DNA from: Lachnospiraceae bacterium M18-1
GTDB taxonomy: Bacteria > Bacillota > Clostridia > Lachnospirales > Lachnospiraceae
Direction: 5' to 3'
DNA length: 64,000 bases
NCBI GenBank assembly: GCA_000403295.2
Contig: KE159605.1
Coordinates: forward strand, 614,168-678,167
The position numbers and the translations under genes are program-made. The notes under the pieces were generated by a model that searched no databases, was not told where the DNA came from, and saw only the letters and a program-made list of their open reading frames with translations. Below, in pieces: positions 18,397 to 26,397 of this stretch. Each line of letters starts with the position of its first letter. Positions within the stretch are counted from its first letter, which is position 1.

Positions 18397-18873
18397 TTAT
18401 ATGTTCTGCCTTATGCTATCTATAGTTACATTAATATGTACAGGTAACAATTTCCCATATTCCTCTGAAAATACTATCCATTTTGTTTCATGATCCGCTA
18501 TTTCCTTTTTCTGATCTACTTTCCTTTTTGCTATCTCTTTTATCCCTCCCATGATGGTTTCATATGCGTCAGGCTTTAATTTTTCTTTCTTATCCCTTTT
18601 CAGTATTTCCAATGCTTTTATAGCTCCGCGAAGATGGAAGAACATAAGTTCTTTTTCTTCCCCATATTCAAATCCATATTTATCCTTGAACTCACCCGGC
18701 TGGTAAGAATCCCACCATCCAAAGCCATTATAATCATACCCGCCAATAAAATATTCCTTCCTGTAAAACAATTTGTGTTTTTTAATATCGATTCCTGTAA
18801 TACTGATAAAATCACGTTCCAGAATGATATACCCTCCCCATTTCTCCGGTATATAGCGTATGAACCATGGCAA
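18397..18873 (-). CDS. Hypothetical protein, possibly 5'-truncated
   Basis: A 158-residue frame from TTG 18873, open upstream to a TAG near 18915 but without a good ribosome binding site. It is rich in aromatic residues (GGYDYNGFGWWDSYQPGEF), with a Lys-rich helical C-terminus. No family recognised. Either it uses a non-ATG start or its 5' end was lost when the moron island formed. It is followed by an intrinsic terminator. Confidence 0.5.
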   Translation of the reverse strand: MPWFIRYIPEKWGGYIILERDFISITGIDIKKHKLFYRKEYFIGGYDYNGFGWWDSYQPGEFKDKYGFEYGEEKELMFFHLRGAIKALEILKRDKKEKLKPDAYETIMGGIKEIAKRKVDQKKEIADHETKWIVFSEEYGKLLPVHINVTIDSIRQNI

Positions 18874-19017
18874 TACCGGTTTCTTCTCCTGCCTGGACAG
18901 TATTTCCTGCTATTGCAATTAAACCTTGAAGAGAGATCTTGTCCTCGTATGTGCTTTCCCGGAAAATTGAAAAATTTTTATATTGAAAATCCAAAATCCC
19001 TGTGATATACTACTTCC

Positions 19018-19100
19018 AACCTTTCTGTTACCAGTATAGGGGCGATAATAATAGAAATGTAAAAATCTCTGGGGTAGGCTCTCAGAGATTTTTCTTTTTT
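19018..19100 (+). ncRNA. Orphan plus-strand small RNA with own promoter and terminator
   Basis: The promoter is TTGAAA (18983-18988), a 17-nt spacer, then TATACT (19006-19011) with an extended TG. The predicted start is near 19018. A perfect 11-bp stem at 19061-19071/19083-19093 followed by TTCTTTTTTT ends it. The transcript would be about 83 nt with no convincing ORF. It runs against the late operon. Its layout matches the antitoxin RNA 40 bp downstream, but no toxin partner is visible. Confidence 0.65.
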
Positions 19101-19141
19101 TGCATATTGAAAAATAAAAATACATATGCTATAATGCCGAT

Positions 19142-19232
19142 AGGCAGAAAAAAGACATGAGTATGACATGTAATCAAAGAACGAATCCCCGAACCGTAGT
19201 AGCGTACAGTTCGGGGATTCTTCTTTTCTTTT
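19142..19232 (+). ncRNA. Type I antitoxin RNA (module 1)
   Basis: The promoter is TTGAAA (19107-19112), 17 nt, TATAAT (19130-19135), with an extended TG. A perfect 12-bp hairpin (19183-19194/19209-19220) with a T-rich tail ends the RNA and also lies at the end of the converging toxin mRNA. Positions 19153-19176 repeat the sequence over the toxin start (19340-19364), so the RNA can pair with the toxin ribosome binding region and with its 3' end, as in the Fst par system. Confidence 0.75.
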
Positions 19233-19255
19233 ATAGTGGCAAAGCACCCACTAGG

Positions 19256-19357
19256 CTATTCGTTGTCCTTATTATGCCAACTGTCAAGCCATTTGATGAT
19301 GTAGTGGCAGGCTACACCAGCCGCGACAGCAGCTATAAAAGACATGATTTCTGACAT
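19256..19357 (-). CDS. Small hydrophobic type I toxin, 33 residues (module 1)
   Basis: ATG 19357 to TAG, behind a perfect GGAGGAGGTGA site. The peptide starts MSEIMSFIAAVAAGVACHYI and ends in a charged KWLDSWHNKDNE-type tail: one membrane helix (about residues 5-20) and a polar end, as in small membrane toxins of Firmicute type I systems. It would act by inserting in the membrane (inference). An antisense RNA converges on it. Confidence 0.75.
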   Translation of the reverse strand: MSEIMSFIAAVAAGVACHYIIKWLDSWHNKDNE

Positions 19358-19403
19358 ATAATCACCTCCTCCCGTTGCCGGGTATCGGTTGGACAACGTT
19401 GAA

Positions 19404-19432
19404 ATTATATCACGCATTCCCGCAATTTTCCA
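19404..19432 (-). promoter_or_regulatory. Toxin promoter (module 1)
   Basis: On the minus strand: TGGAAA (19432-19427), 17 nt, TATAAT (19409-19404) with TG before it. It would start the toxin mRNA near 19397, giving a 39-nt leader that contains the strong ribosome binding site. Confidence 0.7.
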
Positions 19433-19440
19433 TATTTATT

Positions 19441-19677
19441 TTACAAGTCCCGTATCACTCCCCGCTTGATCCTGTTTCTTCCTCCCTTTCGCTGTGCGTT
19501 CTCCAGCTTCTGAACTTTCCCGTTCCAATACTCTATGGCGTTCCTGATCTCCGTCAAGTTCGCCCGTGTCAGTGTCCGGGAACCGATTGTATAACTTTGT
19601 CCCGTCGCAACTGTCATTTCCGCTTCCAGCCATACATCTAAATGCTTTTGCGCTGTTTCAAGTGTGATTCCTGCCAT
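19441..19677 (-). CDS. gpW-like head-tail joining protein
   Basis: A 78-residue protein; ATG 19677 overlaps the terminase stop as TGATG. The pattern (helix, TVATGQSYTIGSRTLTRANL, helix) matches the small gpW fold that seals the portal. In lambda gpW lies directly before the portal; here 1.9 kb of moron DNA separates them. Confidence 0.85.
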   Translation of the reverse strand: MAGITLETAQKHLDVWLEAEMTVATGQSYTIGSRTLTRANLTEIRNAIEYWNGKVQKLENAQRKGGRNRIKRGVIRDL

Positions 19678-21521
19678 CACGCTATACCTCCGTTACTCCT
19701 TCTTTTTCTTTTCTTCTTTGCGCCTGCCGCCTGCGTCTTCTCTTCCGGCTTTTTCAGCGGAAGTGCTGTGATCTCTATTGCCGCCGTTGCATAATTCCGG
19801 CAGTCTAACGCTTCGTTTCGCTTGTGCTGCCCTTGGTCCCGCAACCTCCATTCAAAGAACGGCCTGCCTTTTTTATATACCAGGACCTGCTTTTCTGCCG
19901 TCAGCCCTTTGAAAAATTTTTCATCATACCCCCTTGGTGAATACGGTTTTCCATCTTCGTCCTTTGGGAAGTGGCAATATCCCGGTCCCTCTTCCTCAAC
20001 CTTCAATCTTTGCAGCAGCAATGATTTCCCGGTATCTACTCCCAACGTAAACAAATACGCCTGTTCTCTGTTGTTCTTCGTCGGTTTCTGAATGTACGCC
20101 GCTGCGCTATCATTCGAACCTCTAATTGCAAATATCTTTCTGTTAAAACGGGCCTTGCAGAATTTATATACTTGATTTCCTCTATGCCCTCCACTATCTA
20201 TACAAGTGCATATTATTTTCATCTTTGCCCCATCCGATCTTGCGAATGTCTGCGCAAGGAATATATCTAAATCTTTCCATACTTGGTTATTCATGTCACT
20301 ATTATCTCCATATATCACTGCATATTTAATTCCCCAACTTTCATACTCCGGCCCCCATCCAACCACTTCAATCTCAAAACGATCATCCTGTGTGTCAACT
20401 CCTGCGGTCAAGTACAGCACTTCTTCCGGCACTTCGCAATTATACTTTTCTCGACGTTTCAGCAGCGTTTCTTCGTCCATCTGCTCTCCGTCTTCTTCCC
20501 ACGTTTCGCCCAGTTCTGTATTGGTCCATGTTTTCAATAACTCAATATTCCCTTTTTTCTTTTCCTCATTTGCTTTCAGAAACTTTTCCACCACTTCCCG
20601 CCACGTTGCGAGTGTGGAAGCGAGCGTGTTTAGATGAAAGCCTTTCACCGGGTTTTCCGGATCCTCATGTATAAAACACCCTTCTTTAAAATGCACTTTC
20701 CACTCTATTTCATTTGAGATCACGCCGCATTTTTCGCAAACATACCGGATTTCTGACAGATCATCTTTGTCAAAATCCACGTTTCCCCATTTTAGTGGCT
20801 GCAATTCTCCGCAGCACGGGCAAGGTGTATTCCATTCACCACGGCTGCTATGCTCATATTCTACCGCAATTCTCGATGTTTCTTTGTTTCCCGGCGTGGA
20901 CACATTCACTTCTTTTTTGTTCCAGAACGTCGTCAACCTCTTTGCAGCTAATAAAAGCGGGTCCCCCTCTGTCCCTGCCGTCGCCGGGTATCTGTCTATC
21001 TCGTCAGCAAGTAATATTCTGATAGGCCGTGAAGCAAGGGAAGCCGGGCTGTTAGCCCCTACCATGGTTACATGACCGCCTGGAAAAATCTTTTGCAAGA
21101 TCGTGTTCCCGCTGTTTCTGCTTTTATCGTTCACACGCTCTGACAATACAGGCGTGTCACGCAGCATAGGTGAAAGCCGCTCTTTTGAAAAAGACTCTGC
21201 CATCTGTATTGTCGGCTGTAATACCATCATTGGTGACGGGTCATAATGGATATAGTACCCAATCGGATTCAAAATAACTGCGTCCGTCTTTCCTACCTGC
21301 GCCGCAGACATGACAACTACTTTTTTTATCGTAATGTCTGTGATAGCGTCCATGATTTCTTTCTGGTACGGTGCTTTTTCTGTCCTCCACCGCCCCGGCT
21401 CCGCTGACGCTTCGGAAGATAAACGGCGGTATTGATCGGCCCATTCTGATAACTTCAAATCTGGCGGCGGTTTCAGCACTTCAAAAATTCGCTTAAATAA
21501 TTTTCTTGTGTTTTCCCTCAT
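19677..21521 (-). CDS. Terminase large subunit (lambda gpA family)
   Basis: About 614 residues from ATG 21521 (GGAAGG site); the frame is open to 21581. The N-terminus has the gpA pattern LKLSEWADQYRRLSSEASAE. ATPase motifs: VVMSAAQVGKTD (Walker A) and IRILLADEIDRYP (Walker B). A zinc ribbon CPCCGEL...CEKCG lies near the middle, and the nuclease domain begins with TAGVDTQDDRFEIEVVGWG. gpA-type terminases usually cut at cos sites. Confidence 0.95.
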   Translation of the reverse strand: MRENTRKLFKRIFEVLKPPPDLKLSEWADQYRRLSSEASAEPGRWRTEKAPYQKEIMDAITDITIKKVVVMSAAQVGKTDAVILNPIGYYIHYDPSPMMVLQPTIQMAESFSKERLSPMLRDTPVLSERVNDKSRNSGNTILQKIFPGGHVTMVGANSPASLASRPIRILLADEIDRYPATAGTEGDPLLLAAKRLTTFWNKKEVNVSTPGNKETSRIAVEYEHSSRGEWNTPCPCCGELQPLKWGNVDFDKDDLSEIRYVCEKCGVISNEIEWKVHFKEGCFIHEDPENPVKGFHLNTLASTLATWREVVEKFLKANEEKKKGNIELLKTWTNTELGETWEEDGEQMDEETLLKRREKYNCEVPEEVLYLTAGVDTQDDRFEIEVVGWGPEYESWGIKYAVIYGDNSDMNNQVWKDLDIFLAQTFARSDGAKMKIICTCIDSGGHRGNQVYKFCKARFNRKIFAIRGSNDSAAAYIQKPTKNNREQAYLFTLGVDTGKSLLLQRLKVEEEGPGYCHFPKDEDGKPYSPRGYDEKFFKGLTAEKQVLVYKKGRPFFEWRLRDQGQHKRNEALDCRNYATAAIEITALPLKKPEEKTQAAGAKKKRKRRSNGGIA

Positions 21522-21993
21522 TTTCTCCGCCCTTCCCGAACGTGGTGTCAAAGTCTGCGAGTTCTTCCAGTGCTTCATCAACCGCAGCTTTCAGCAGCTT
21601 AAATATTTCAACCTCTTCTGTCTTCTTCGTAAGTGTCGGACTTAACTTTGCAGGTATCGCCATCAAACGTGTTCTGAACCTTATCAACATATCCGTCATA
21701 ACGCTTTCTACGTCTTCCGTTGTGTGTACCTCATTTTTCCGCAGCTGCAATTCCAGTTCTTGTCCTTCTCTTTTTGCCCGGACCAGTTTTGCCCGCTCCG
21801 TGTTGTAGTCAACTTTTTCTTCTGCGTCCGGGTTTTTCTTCCGCAGGAAATTTATATATTGACGTGTCGCCGCTTCCAGATCGTACAACCCCGGCTTGTA
21901 TTCTGTCAGTACGCCTTTATCACGCAGCGTGCGCACGTTTCTTTCCGTCATGTCCAGCCGCCTTGCTACGGCAGCCGCCGTGTACAATTTCAA
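21493..21993 (-). CDS. Terminase small subunit, Nu1-like
   Basis: About 166 residues from TTG 21993 (AAAGGGGG upstream); ATG 22014 is an alternative. The N-terminal winged-helix motif KLYTAAAVARRLDMTERNVR is that of the lambda Nu1 DNA-packaging protein. It overlaps the 5' end of terL. It binds the packaging site together with TerL. Confidence 0.82.
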   Translation of the reverse strand: MKLYTAAAVARRLDMTERNVRTLRDKGVLTEYKPGLYDLEAATRQYINFLRKKNPDAEEKVDYNTERAKLVRAKREGQELELQLRKNEVHTTEDVESVMTDMLIRFRTRLMAIPAKLSPTLTKKTEEVEIFKLLKAAVDEALEELADFDTTFGKGGENEGKHKKII

Positions 21994-22123
21994 AAAAACG
22001 GGACCCCCTTTCAATATTTTCGCCCGGAACCGGAAGCCAAAATTTTCATTTTTTCGCTAGGCAGGTTCTGGGCGTCGCCGTACCCGCATAGCTTCCAGAC
22101 GGCTGAAAGAACCTACCTCTCAT

Positions 22124-22927
22124 TCAGTTTCCGTCCATCAAATCGTCAATGATTTCTTCCGTTTCATCATCAACAATGATTTCACCTGTTAATTTTTGTT
22201 TAGCAAGCTGATATTTCCGCTCTTCCAGTGACAATCTTCTTTCTTCCATCTCATATGACTTGATACTATCTATCTGCTTTATGATACGTCCATGTAGGCG
22301 GTTCAGTTCTGCTTCTACCTTCATAGCTCTATCAAATGCGCTTGACTTAATGATTGTCTTCATGGCTGTCTTTAGCTTCTCTGTACCCCCTTCTGGGTCC
22401 TTCACCTGCCCTGTATCAATGCCGCTGTCCTGCTCTCCCTGTAGCTCTTCAAGCGTCTTTGGTACTGCCATATGCACTAATTTATCAGCATAGAAAGCCC
22501 CCTCTGCTTCCGGGGCTGTGTACTGCTGCAATAGCCCTTCTAAATAGGCTTTACGCACTAGCAGGCTTTTCAGCTCTTCCGTCATTTTCTCTATGCTTTT
22601 GCCCGGCTTCGTCGCTGTTATTGCCGCCGCTTTCTCCGGGTCTATGTCTTCAATCCCGGCTTGTGCAAAGGCTCCATGTGTGACGGCGTTTTTATTGCCG
22701 TCCTTTTTAGGGGTCCTTCCTGCGGCGTTTTTATTCCCCCTCTGCCCGCCCTTTTTCTTTGGAGCTTCTTTCAGGCGTACTTCCCACTTGTCCTCTGATT
22801 TCCACTTGCTTATGCGGGCTTTCGGAACGCCTGCTGCCGCCGCAAGCTCTTCAAGCGTCATTTTCCCGCCGCTTTCTATGTACCTTTGCAAGCTCTTGTC
22901 CCGCTCCGGGTTCCTCTTCCTTCCCAT
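22124..22927 (-). CDS. PBSX-type terminase small subunit-like protein
   Basis: About 267 residues (ATG 22927; GTG 22939 also possible). The N-terminus has an HTH, KMTLEELAAAAGVPKARISK, followed by the GGQRGNKNAAGRTPKKDGNK segment typical of PBSX/XtmA-like small terminases; the rest is helical. It is a second small-terminase-like protein next to the Nu1-like one; it may bind DNA at a different site or regulate packaging. Confidence 0.75.
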   Translation of the reverse strand: MGRKRNPERDKSLQRYIESGGKMTLEELAAAAGVPKARISKWKSEDKWEVRLKEAPKKKGGQRGNKNAAGRTPKKDGNKNAVTHGAFAQAGIEDIDPEKAAAITATKPGKSIEKMTEELKSLLVRKAYLEGLLQQYTAPEAEGAFYADKLVHMAVPKTLEELQGEQDSGIDTGQVKDPEGGTEKLKTAMKTIIKSSAFDRAMKVEAELNRLHGRIIKQIDSIKSYEMEERRLSLEERKYQLAKQKLTGEIIVDDETEEIIDDLMDGN

Positions 22928-23110
22928 TCTCCCGTTCACTTCCCTTCGTTCGTTTTCGCAGCCCTGCCCCTCCCTGATTTCGGAAATATAAAAAAATCAG
23001 GGTTTCAAAATTCCCAGAATATGAAGCCAGCTTTGCTTCCCCTTCGTTTTGAAGCCCTGTTTCCTTCGCCTTATTATACCAGCTTTTTCCGTGCAATTCT
23101 GGGCAATCCT

Positions 23111-23590
23111 TCATTCCTTTATGTCATATTCAGAAAGTATGCGGTTCTTCTCAAAACCTTTCAGAAGCCGTTCCATCGCTCCGTCCCGGATATTTTTGCA
23201 CTGTCTTTCGCTGTAGTGCATCCGCTCCGCTACCTGCTCCCACTTCATTCCGTGGAAATAGTACCCGAAAACAACATTTTTCTGTTTCATTGTCAGCCGT
23301 GACACTTCTTTCAGGATTTCAACCTTTACTTTCTGCAATTCCTCTATTTCCCGCTGATATCTCTGAATATCTCCCCGCACATACTCCGGGATATTCAGTG
23401 CAAGCCGTTTTGTCGGGTCAGAATTGGCGTATTTTCCCTTTGTCGTGTCGCTGTAGCCTACCCCCTGAATCGGATTGTAATATTGTTCTAAATCTGAAAT
23501 GAAGCTGCGCCTTGACTTGATTTCCCCATCAATCTCCGGGAATAATTCAAGCAATTTCAGAACCTTGTTTTTGTTCATTACTTTTGCCAT
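23111..23590 (-). CDS. Sigma-70-like phage late regulator (ArpU/DUF1492-like)
   Basis: 159 residues from ATG 23590 behind AGGAGG. The C-terminal half is a sigma region 4-like HTH (LTMKQKNVVFGYYFHGMKW, then YSERQCKNIRDGAMERL). The N-terminal half is coiled. Such proteins often sit just upstream of packaging genes and activate late transcription; the position here fits. Confidence 0.82.
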   Translation of the reverse strand: MAKVMNKNKVLKLLELFPEIDGEIKSRRSFISDLEQYYNPIQGVGYSDTTKGKYANSDPTKRLALNIPEYVRGDIQRYQREIEELQKVKVEILKEVSRLTMKQKNVVFGYYFHGMKWEQVAERMHYSERQCKNIRDGAMERLLKGFEKNRILSEYDIKE

Positions 23591-23705
23591 CCTTTTTACC
23601 TCCTTCTTTTCGCACAGCAAGGGCAATCACCGTTTCCGGTGTTGCCCTCTCTCCGTTTTCTTTCATGTTTTCTACAACCTCCTCAATATCCGCAATCAAT
23701 CCCAC
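23547..23705 (-). CDS. Small hypothetical protein
   Basis: 52 residues from GTG 23705, a few bases after the parB stop, with GAAGAAGG upstream. The acidic-then-basic helical sequence (LIADIEEVVENMKENGERAT) has no recognised family. The frame is open further upstream, but that would overlap parB. Confidence 0.5.
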   Translation of the reverse strand: MGLIADIEEVVENMKENGERATPETVIALAVRKEGGKKDGKSNEQKQGSEIA

Positions 23706-23710
23706 TGTAC

Positions 23711-25147
23711 TTATCCTTCTTCCCTTCTTCTCAATTCCTGAACCGCAAAACCGATAATGCAATAATCATCTTCCAGCCCCGTCCAGTTTTCCCATATATA
23801 CGTTATTTCTGCTACAACCTCCCGCCCCGTCTTCCTTCCTGCCATGTATTCCTGCATGATTGCCGTATGCCCTACCCTGTACCCTTCATTTTTCAGCAGA
23901 TAGAATGTAAGCGTTTCGCTTGCTATTTCCTCATATTTTGAAGCCGCCAGCGTGATTTCATGCACCTTCTTTTCCGTTTCGCTCGGTAACTGCTGCATTT
24001 TCTCTTCCTGCTGCTGTTCTTTCAGCTTCCTTGCCGTTTCCCGATCAATTTCTGCCTGCTGTTCGTCGTACCGCTGTTCATCTGTCTTGCGGGCTTCTTC
24101 CCGGTTCACATGAGCATTGCAGGAAGTGACCGTGCTTTTCTTTTCGTGGCACGTTTCGTAATTTTCGCAGGAATAGCAAATAGAAGTGATATTTTCCGGC
24201 TGCGGGTCTTCGTATTCCTCCGGCTGGTTCATGAAGCCTTCCTGCTGCCCCTCTTCCTTGCCCTCTGTGGCTTCTCCTGCGCCCTCTGTGGTCGTTTCTT
24301 CCTCTTCCCCGTGTTCTTCTTCACCTTCGCCCGTTACGCCCGGCAGAATGTCTTCTGTGAAGCTCATTTGCCCCGGCATTTCCTTCCCCGCTTCCTCCTG
24401 CTGCTTCATTTCCCTTGCTTCCTGCAATGAAAGCGCCCCTTCTTCCTCTATCCTGTCCGCTGCTTTCTCCTGCCCTGCTGCGCTCATGCCGCACAACTCA
24501 ACCGCTACGGAAACATTGATAACGCTTTCTTTAAAGTATTTCATCAGTCGTGCAGAAAGATTGTTATAAATGGACTTGTACCGCCCAAGCTGCGCTTCCG
24601 TCGTCCCTGTTATCTCTGCAAGGACTTCACGGGTCCTTCCGTTCAGGTTATATTCCTTTTTCAGTTCTTTTGCCAGTTCCTCTGCCTGAATTGCTTCCAT
24701 CATCTTTTCCCAGTCCGTCTTATCCCGGAAGCGGTTCGCCATAATCAATGCTAAACGGTCCCGCACGTCTTCTTTTTTGAATACGCAAGGCACGAACCGC
24801 ACTTCCTCTTTCCCTTCTTCTAACAGGGAAAGCACCGCAAGCCGTCTTCTATGCCCCGCAATCACTTTGTATTTGCCGTTTTCCGGGCGGCTTACCAGTA
24901 ATGGCTGCAATATCCCCACAAGCTCAATAGAACGCTTCAATTCATCGTCTACATGATAGAAGTTATCCTGCGACGGTATCAGGTCATTCACATCAATATT
25001 TACAACCTTGGTTCCCTCCTCCTGCTGCGGGGCGTTGTCCTGCTGCCCCGTTGCGCTTTCCTCCCGCTTCCCTGCGCCTGCTTCCTCCAACTCTCTTGAA
25101 CGACTGTTCAATAAGTCCGTCAGGTTAAATTTTCCTGCTTTTGCCAT
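23711..25147 (-). CDS. parB: ParB-like partition protein
   Basis: About 478 residues from ATG 25147 (AAGGAAG site); GTG 25183 overlaps the parA stop and is an alternative. The ParB/Srx core is visible: VIAGHRRRLAVLSLLEEG (box II) and the KEEDVRDRLALIMANRFR segment, followed by an HTH-like REVLAEITGTTEAQLGRYK. The C-terminus carries a Cys cluster CYSCENYETCHEKK and long Gln/Glu runs. It should load on a parS-like site and partner ParA. Confidence 0.9.
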   Translation of the reverse strand: MAKAGKFNLTDLLNSRSRELEEAGAGKREESATGQQDNAPQQEEGTKVVNIDVNDLIPSQDNFYHVDDELKRSIELVGILQPLLVSRPENGKYKVIAGHRRRLAVLSLLEEGKEEVRFVPCVFKKEDVRDRLALIMANRFRDKTDWEKMMEAIQAEELAKELKKEYNLNGRTREVLAEITGTTEAQLGRYKSIYNNLSARLMKYFKESVINVSVAVELCGMSAAGQEKAADRIEEEGALSLQEAREMKQQEEAGKEMPGQMSFTEDILPGVTGEGEEEHGEEEETTTEGAGEATEGKEEGQQEGFMNQPEEYEDPQPENITSICYSCENYETCHEKKSTVTSCNAHVNREEARKTDEQRYDEQQAEIDRETARKLKEQQQEEKMQQLPSETEKKVHEITLAASKYEEIASETLTFYLLKNEGYRVGHTAIMQEYMAGRKTGREVVAEITYIWENWTGLEDDYCIIGFAVQELRRREEG

Positions 25148-25179
25148 CTCTTTTTTCTTCCTTTCCGTGTCCGATTCGG

Positions 25180-25944
25180 TCACATTTTCAGATATTCTTC
25201 AACCAGCTTTTTATAGTCCTGCGCCGCCCCGCAGCGGCTGGAATAAAGTAAAATCGGTTTCCGCTCAAACGTGCTAGGCTTCATTTTTGCTGTGCGCCTG
25301 ATATGCGTATCAAAAAGCGGGTATTTATTGCATACTTGCAGATATTGTTCCCCCTGCTGGTCTGCTTCGTTCAGTCTGTCATACTGCGTAATTAAGCACC
25401 CCCGGAAGCACAATGCCGGGTTTAATTCTTCCCGCGCGTTTTCAATCTGTTCTGTCAGTTCTTCCAGCCCGTCAAGCGAAAAGTCGTCAATCGTAATCGG
25501 CACAATCACATCATCAGAAGCAACCAGCGCATTGATTGTTGATATGTTAATGTCCGGGGCATTGTCAATAATGCAGAAGTCATATTTCCCCGCCACCTGC
25601 TGCAATGCTCTTTTGAACCGTGTCTGCTGCGGGCGGCTCTGGTCTAACATCACCTGTAAATTTGCCGTTGACAGGTTCATATTTGCCGTGATAATGTCCA
25701 GCCCCTTATAGTCCGTATGCTGAATGACTGCTGCCGTGTCAATGTTCCTGTCCGTCATTACCTCCGCAACGCCCGCTTTCTCATAGCTGTGGCGGTTGAA
25801 GAACTTTGAAGCGTTCCCCTGCTTGTCGTTATCTACCAGCAGAACCTTCTTTTTGTGTACGGCGTTCAGGATATGTGCTATATTTACGCTTGAAGTCGTC
25901 TTTGCAACCCCGCCTTTTAAGTTGATGATAGAAATTGTCTTCAT
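25180..25944 (-). CDS. parA: ParA-family partition ATPase
   Basis: A 254-residue protein with the deviant Walker A NLKGGVAKTTSSVN, the A' motif YDFCIIDNAPDI, and VPITIDDFSLDGLEELTEQ. It starts at ATG 25944 behind AAGGAGG. The leader contains the repeated ATCATACCAGATACAAGG string and a tRNA-like element. It would position phage or plasmid-state DNA for segregation. Confidence 0.94.
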   Translation of the reverse strand: MKTISIINLKGGVAKTTSSVNIAHILNAVHKKKVLLVDNDKQGNASKFFNRHSYEKAGVAEVMTDRNIDTAAVIQHTDYKGLDIITANMNLSTANLQVMLDQSRPQQTRFKRALQQVAGKYDFCIIDNAPDINISTINALVASDDVIVPITIDDFSLDGLEELTEQIENAREELNPALCFRGCLITQYDRLNEADQQGEQYLQVCNKYPLFDTHIRRTAKMKPSTFERKPILLYSSRCGAAQDYKKLVEEYLKM

Positions 25945-25994
25945 GTGTCATTCCTCCTTGTATCTGGTATGATATTTTTTATTTTCCCAGCAAT

Positions 25995-26059
25995 GCGCCG
26001 GGCGGGAATCGGACCCGCCCCGCAGGTCTTCACCTGCTGCCCCGTGCGGCTCCCGGCTC
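25995..26059 (-). repeat. tRNA-like element, copy A
   Basis: 65 nt, starting 3 bp after the stop of the 26062-26259 gene and ending 50 bp before parA. It folds as a 7-bp acceptor-like stem (one A-G mismatch), a hairpin GCAGGT-GAAG-ACCTGC, and a canonical T-arm GCGGG-TCCGATT-CCCGC. The D-arm region is only 15 nt, there is no CCA, and no normal anticodon loop, so it is not a working tRNA. Confidence 0.75.
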
Positions 26060-26061
26060 TT

Positions 26062-26259
26062 TTAGCTTATACAAATCCCGTCGTACCTTTTAACGTTTGC
26101 AGCGTCCTTCAATAATGCTTTTACCGCTCTGTCTGCGGTCGCTCTGTTCTTCGCTTTAATTATAAACCTTACTTCTTCCTCTTCCTCTGTCTGCATAACG
26201 GGTTTATACCCTTCCTTCAATTCAACGCAATATTCAAATTTCAGCATTTCTTTTTTCAT
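26062..26259 (-). CDS. Small hypothetical protein
   Basis: 65 residues from ATG 26259 with CGGAGG 8 nt upstream. The sequence alternates strands and helices (FEYCVELKEGYKPVMQ, then VRFIIKAKNRATADRAVKAL), consistent with a small alpha/beta fold. No family recognised. It is driven by a strong promoter with an operator between -35 and -10. Confidence 0.7.
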   Translation of the reverse strand: MKKEMLKFEYCVELKEGYKPVMQTEEEEEVRFIIKAKNRATADRAVKALLKDAANVKRYDGICIS

Positions 26260-26299
26260 TGTTTTTTCCTCCGTTTGCTTTATCTCTGTAACTGTCTTT

Positions 26300-26385
26300 A
26301 TTATATACTTGCGCAAGTATAATTTCAATAGGCAAATTGTACAATCTTACGCAAGTATATTTATGCAATTTTTATACTTGCGTAA
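26300..26385 (-). promoter_or_regulatory. Promoter with TTACGCAAGTATA operators (locus 1)
   Basis: On the minus strand TTGAAA (26328-26323), 17 nt, TATAAT (26305-26300). A perfect 18-bp palindrome TATACTTGCGCAAGTATA (26304-26321) fills the spacer. Two more boxes lie upstream: 26347-26360 and, inverted, 26373-26385. The same box occurs three times upstream of rep. A repressor bound here would block RNA polymerase. Confidence 0.8.
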
Positions 26386-26397
26386 GATATAATGTTT

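Noticed and set aside
18919..19247. Several 60-90-codon minus-strand frames between the unknown gene and the toxin
   Set aside because: They run through two promoters and two terminators, have no ribosome binding sites and have low-complexity AT-driven composition.
25995..26059. Real tRNA gene
   Set aside because: The D-arm is too short, the anticodon loop is missing or lacks U33, and the acceptor stem has a mismatch; kept as a tRNA-like repeat instead.
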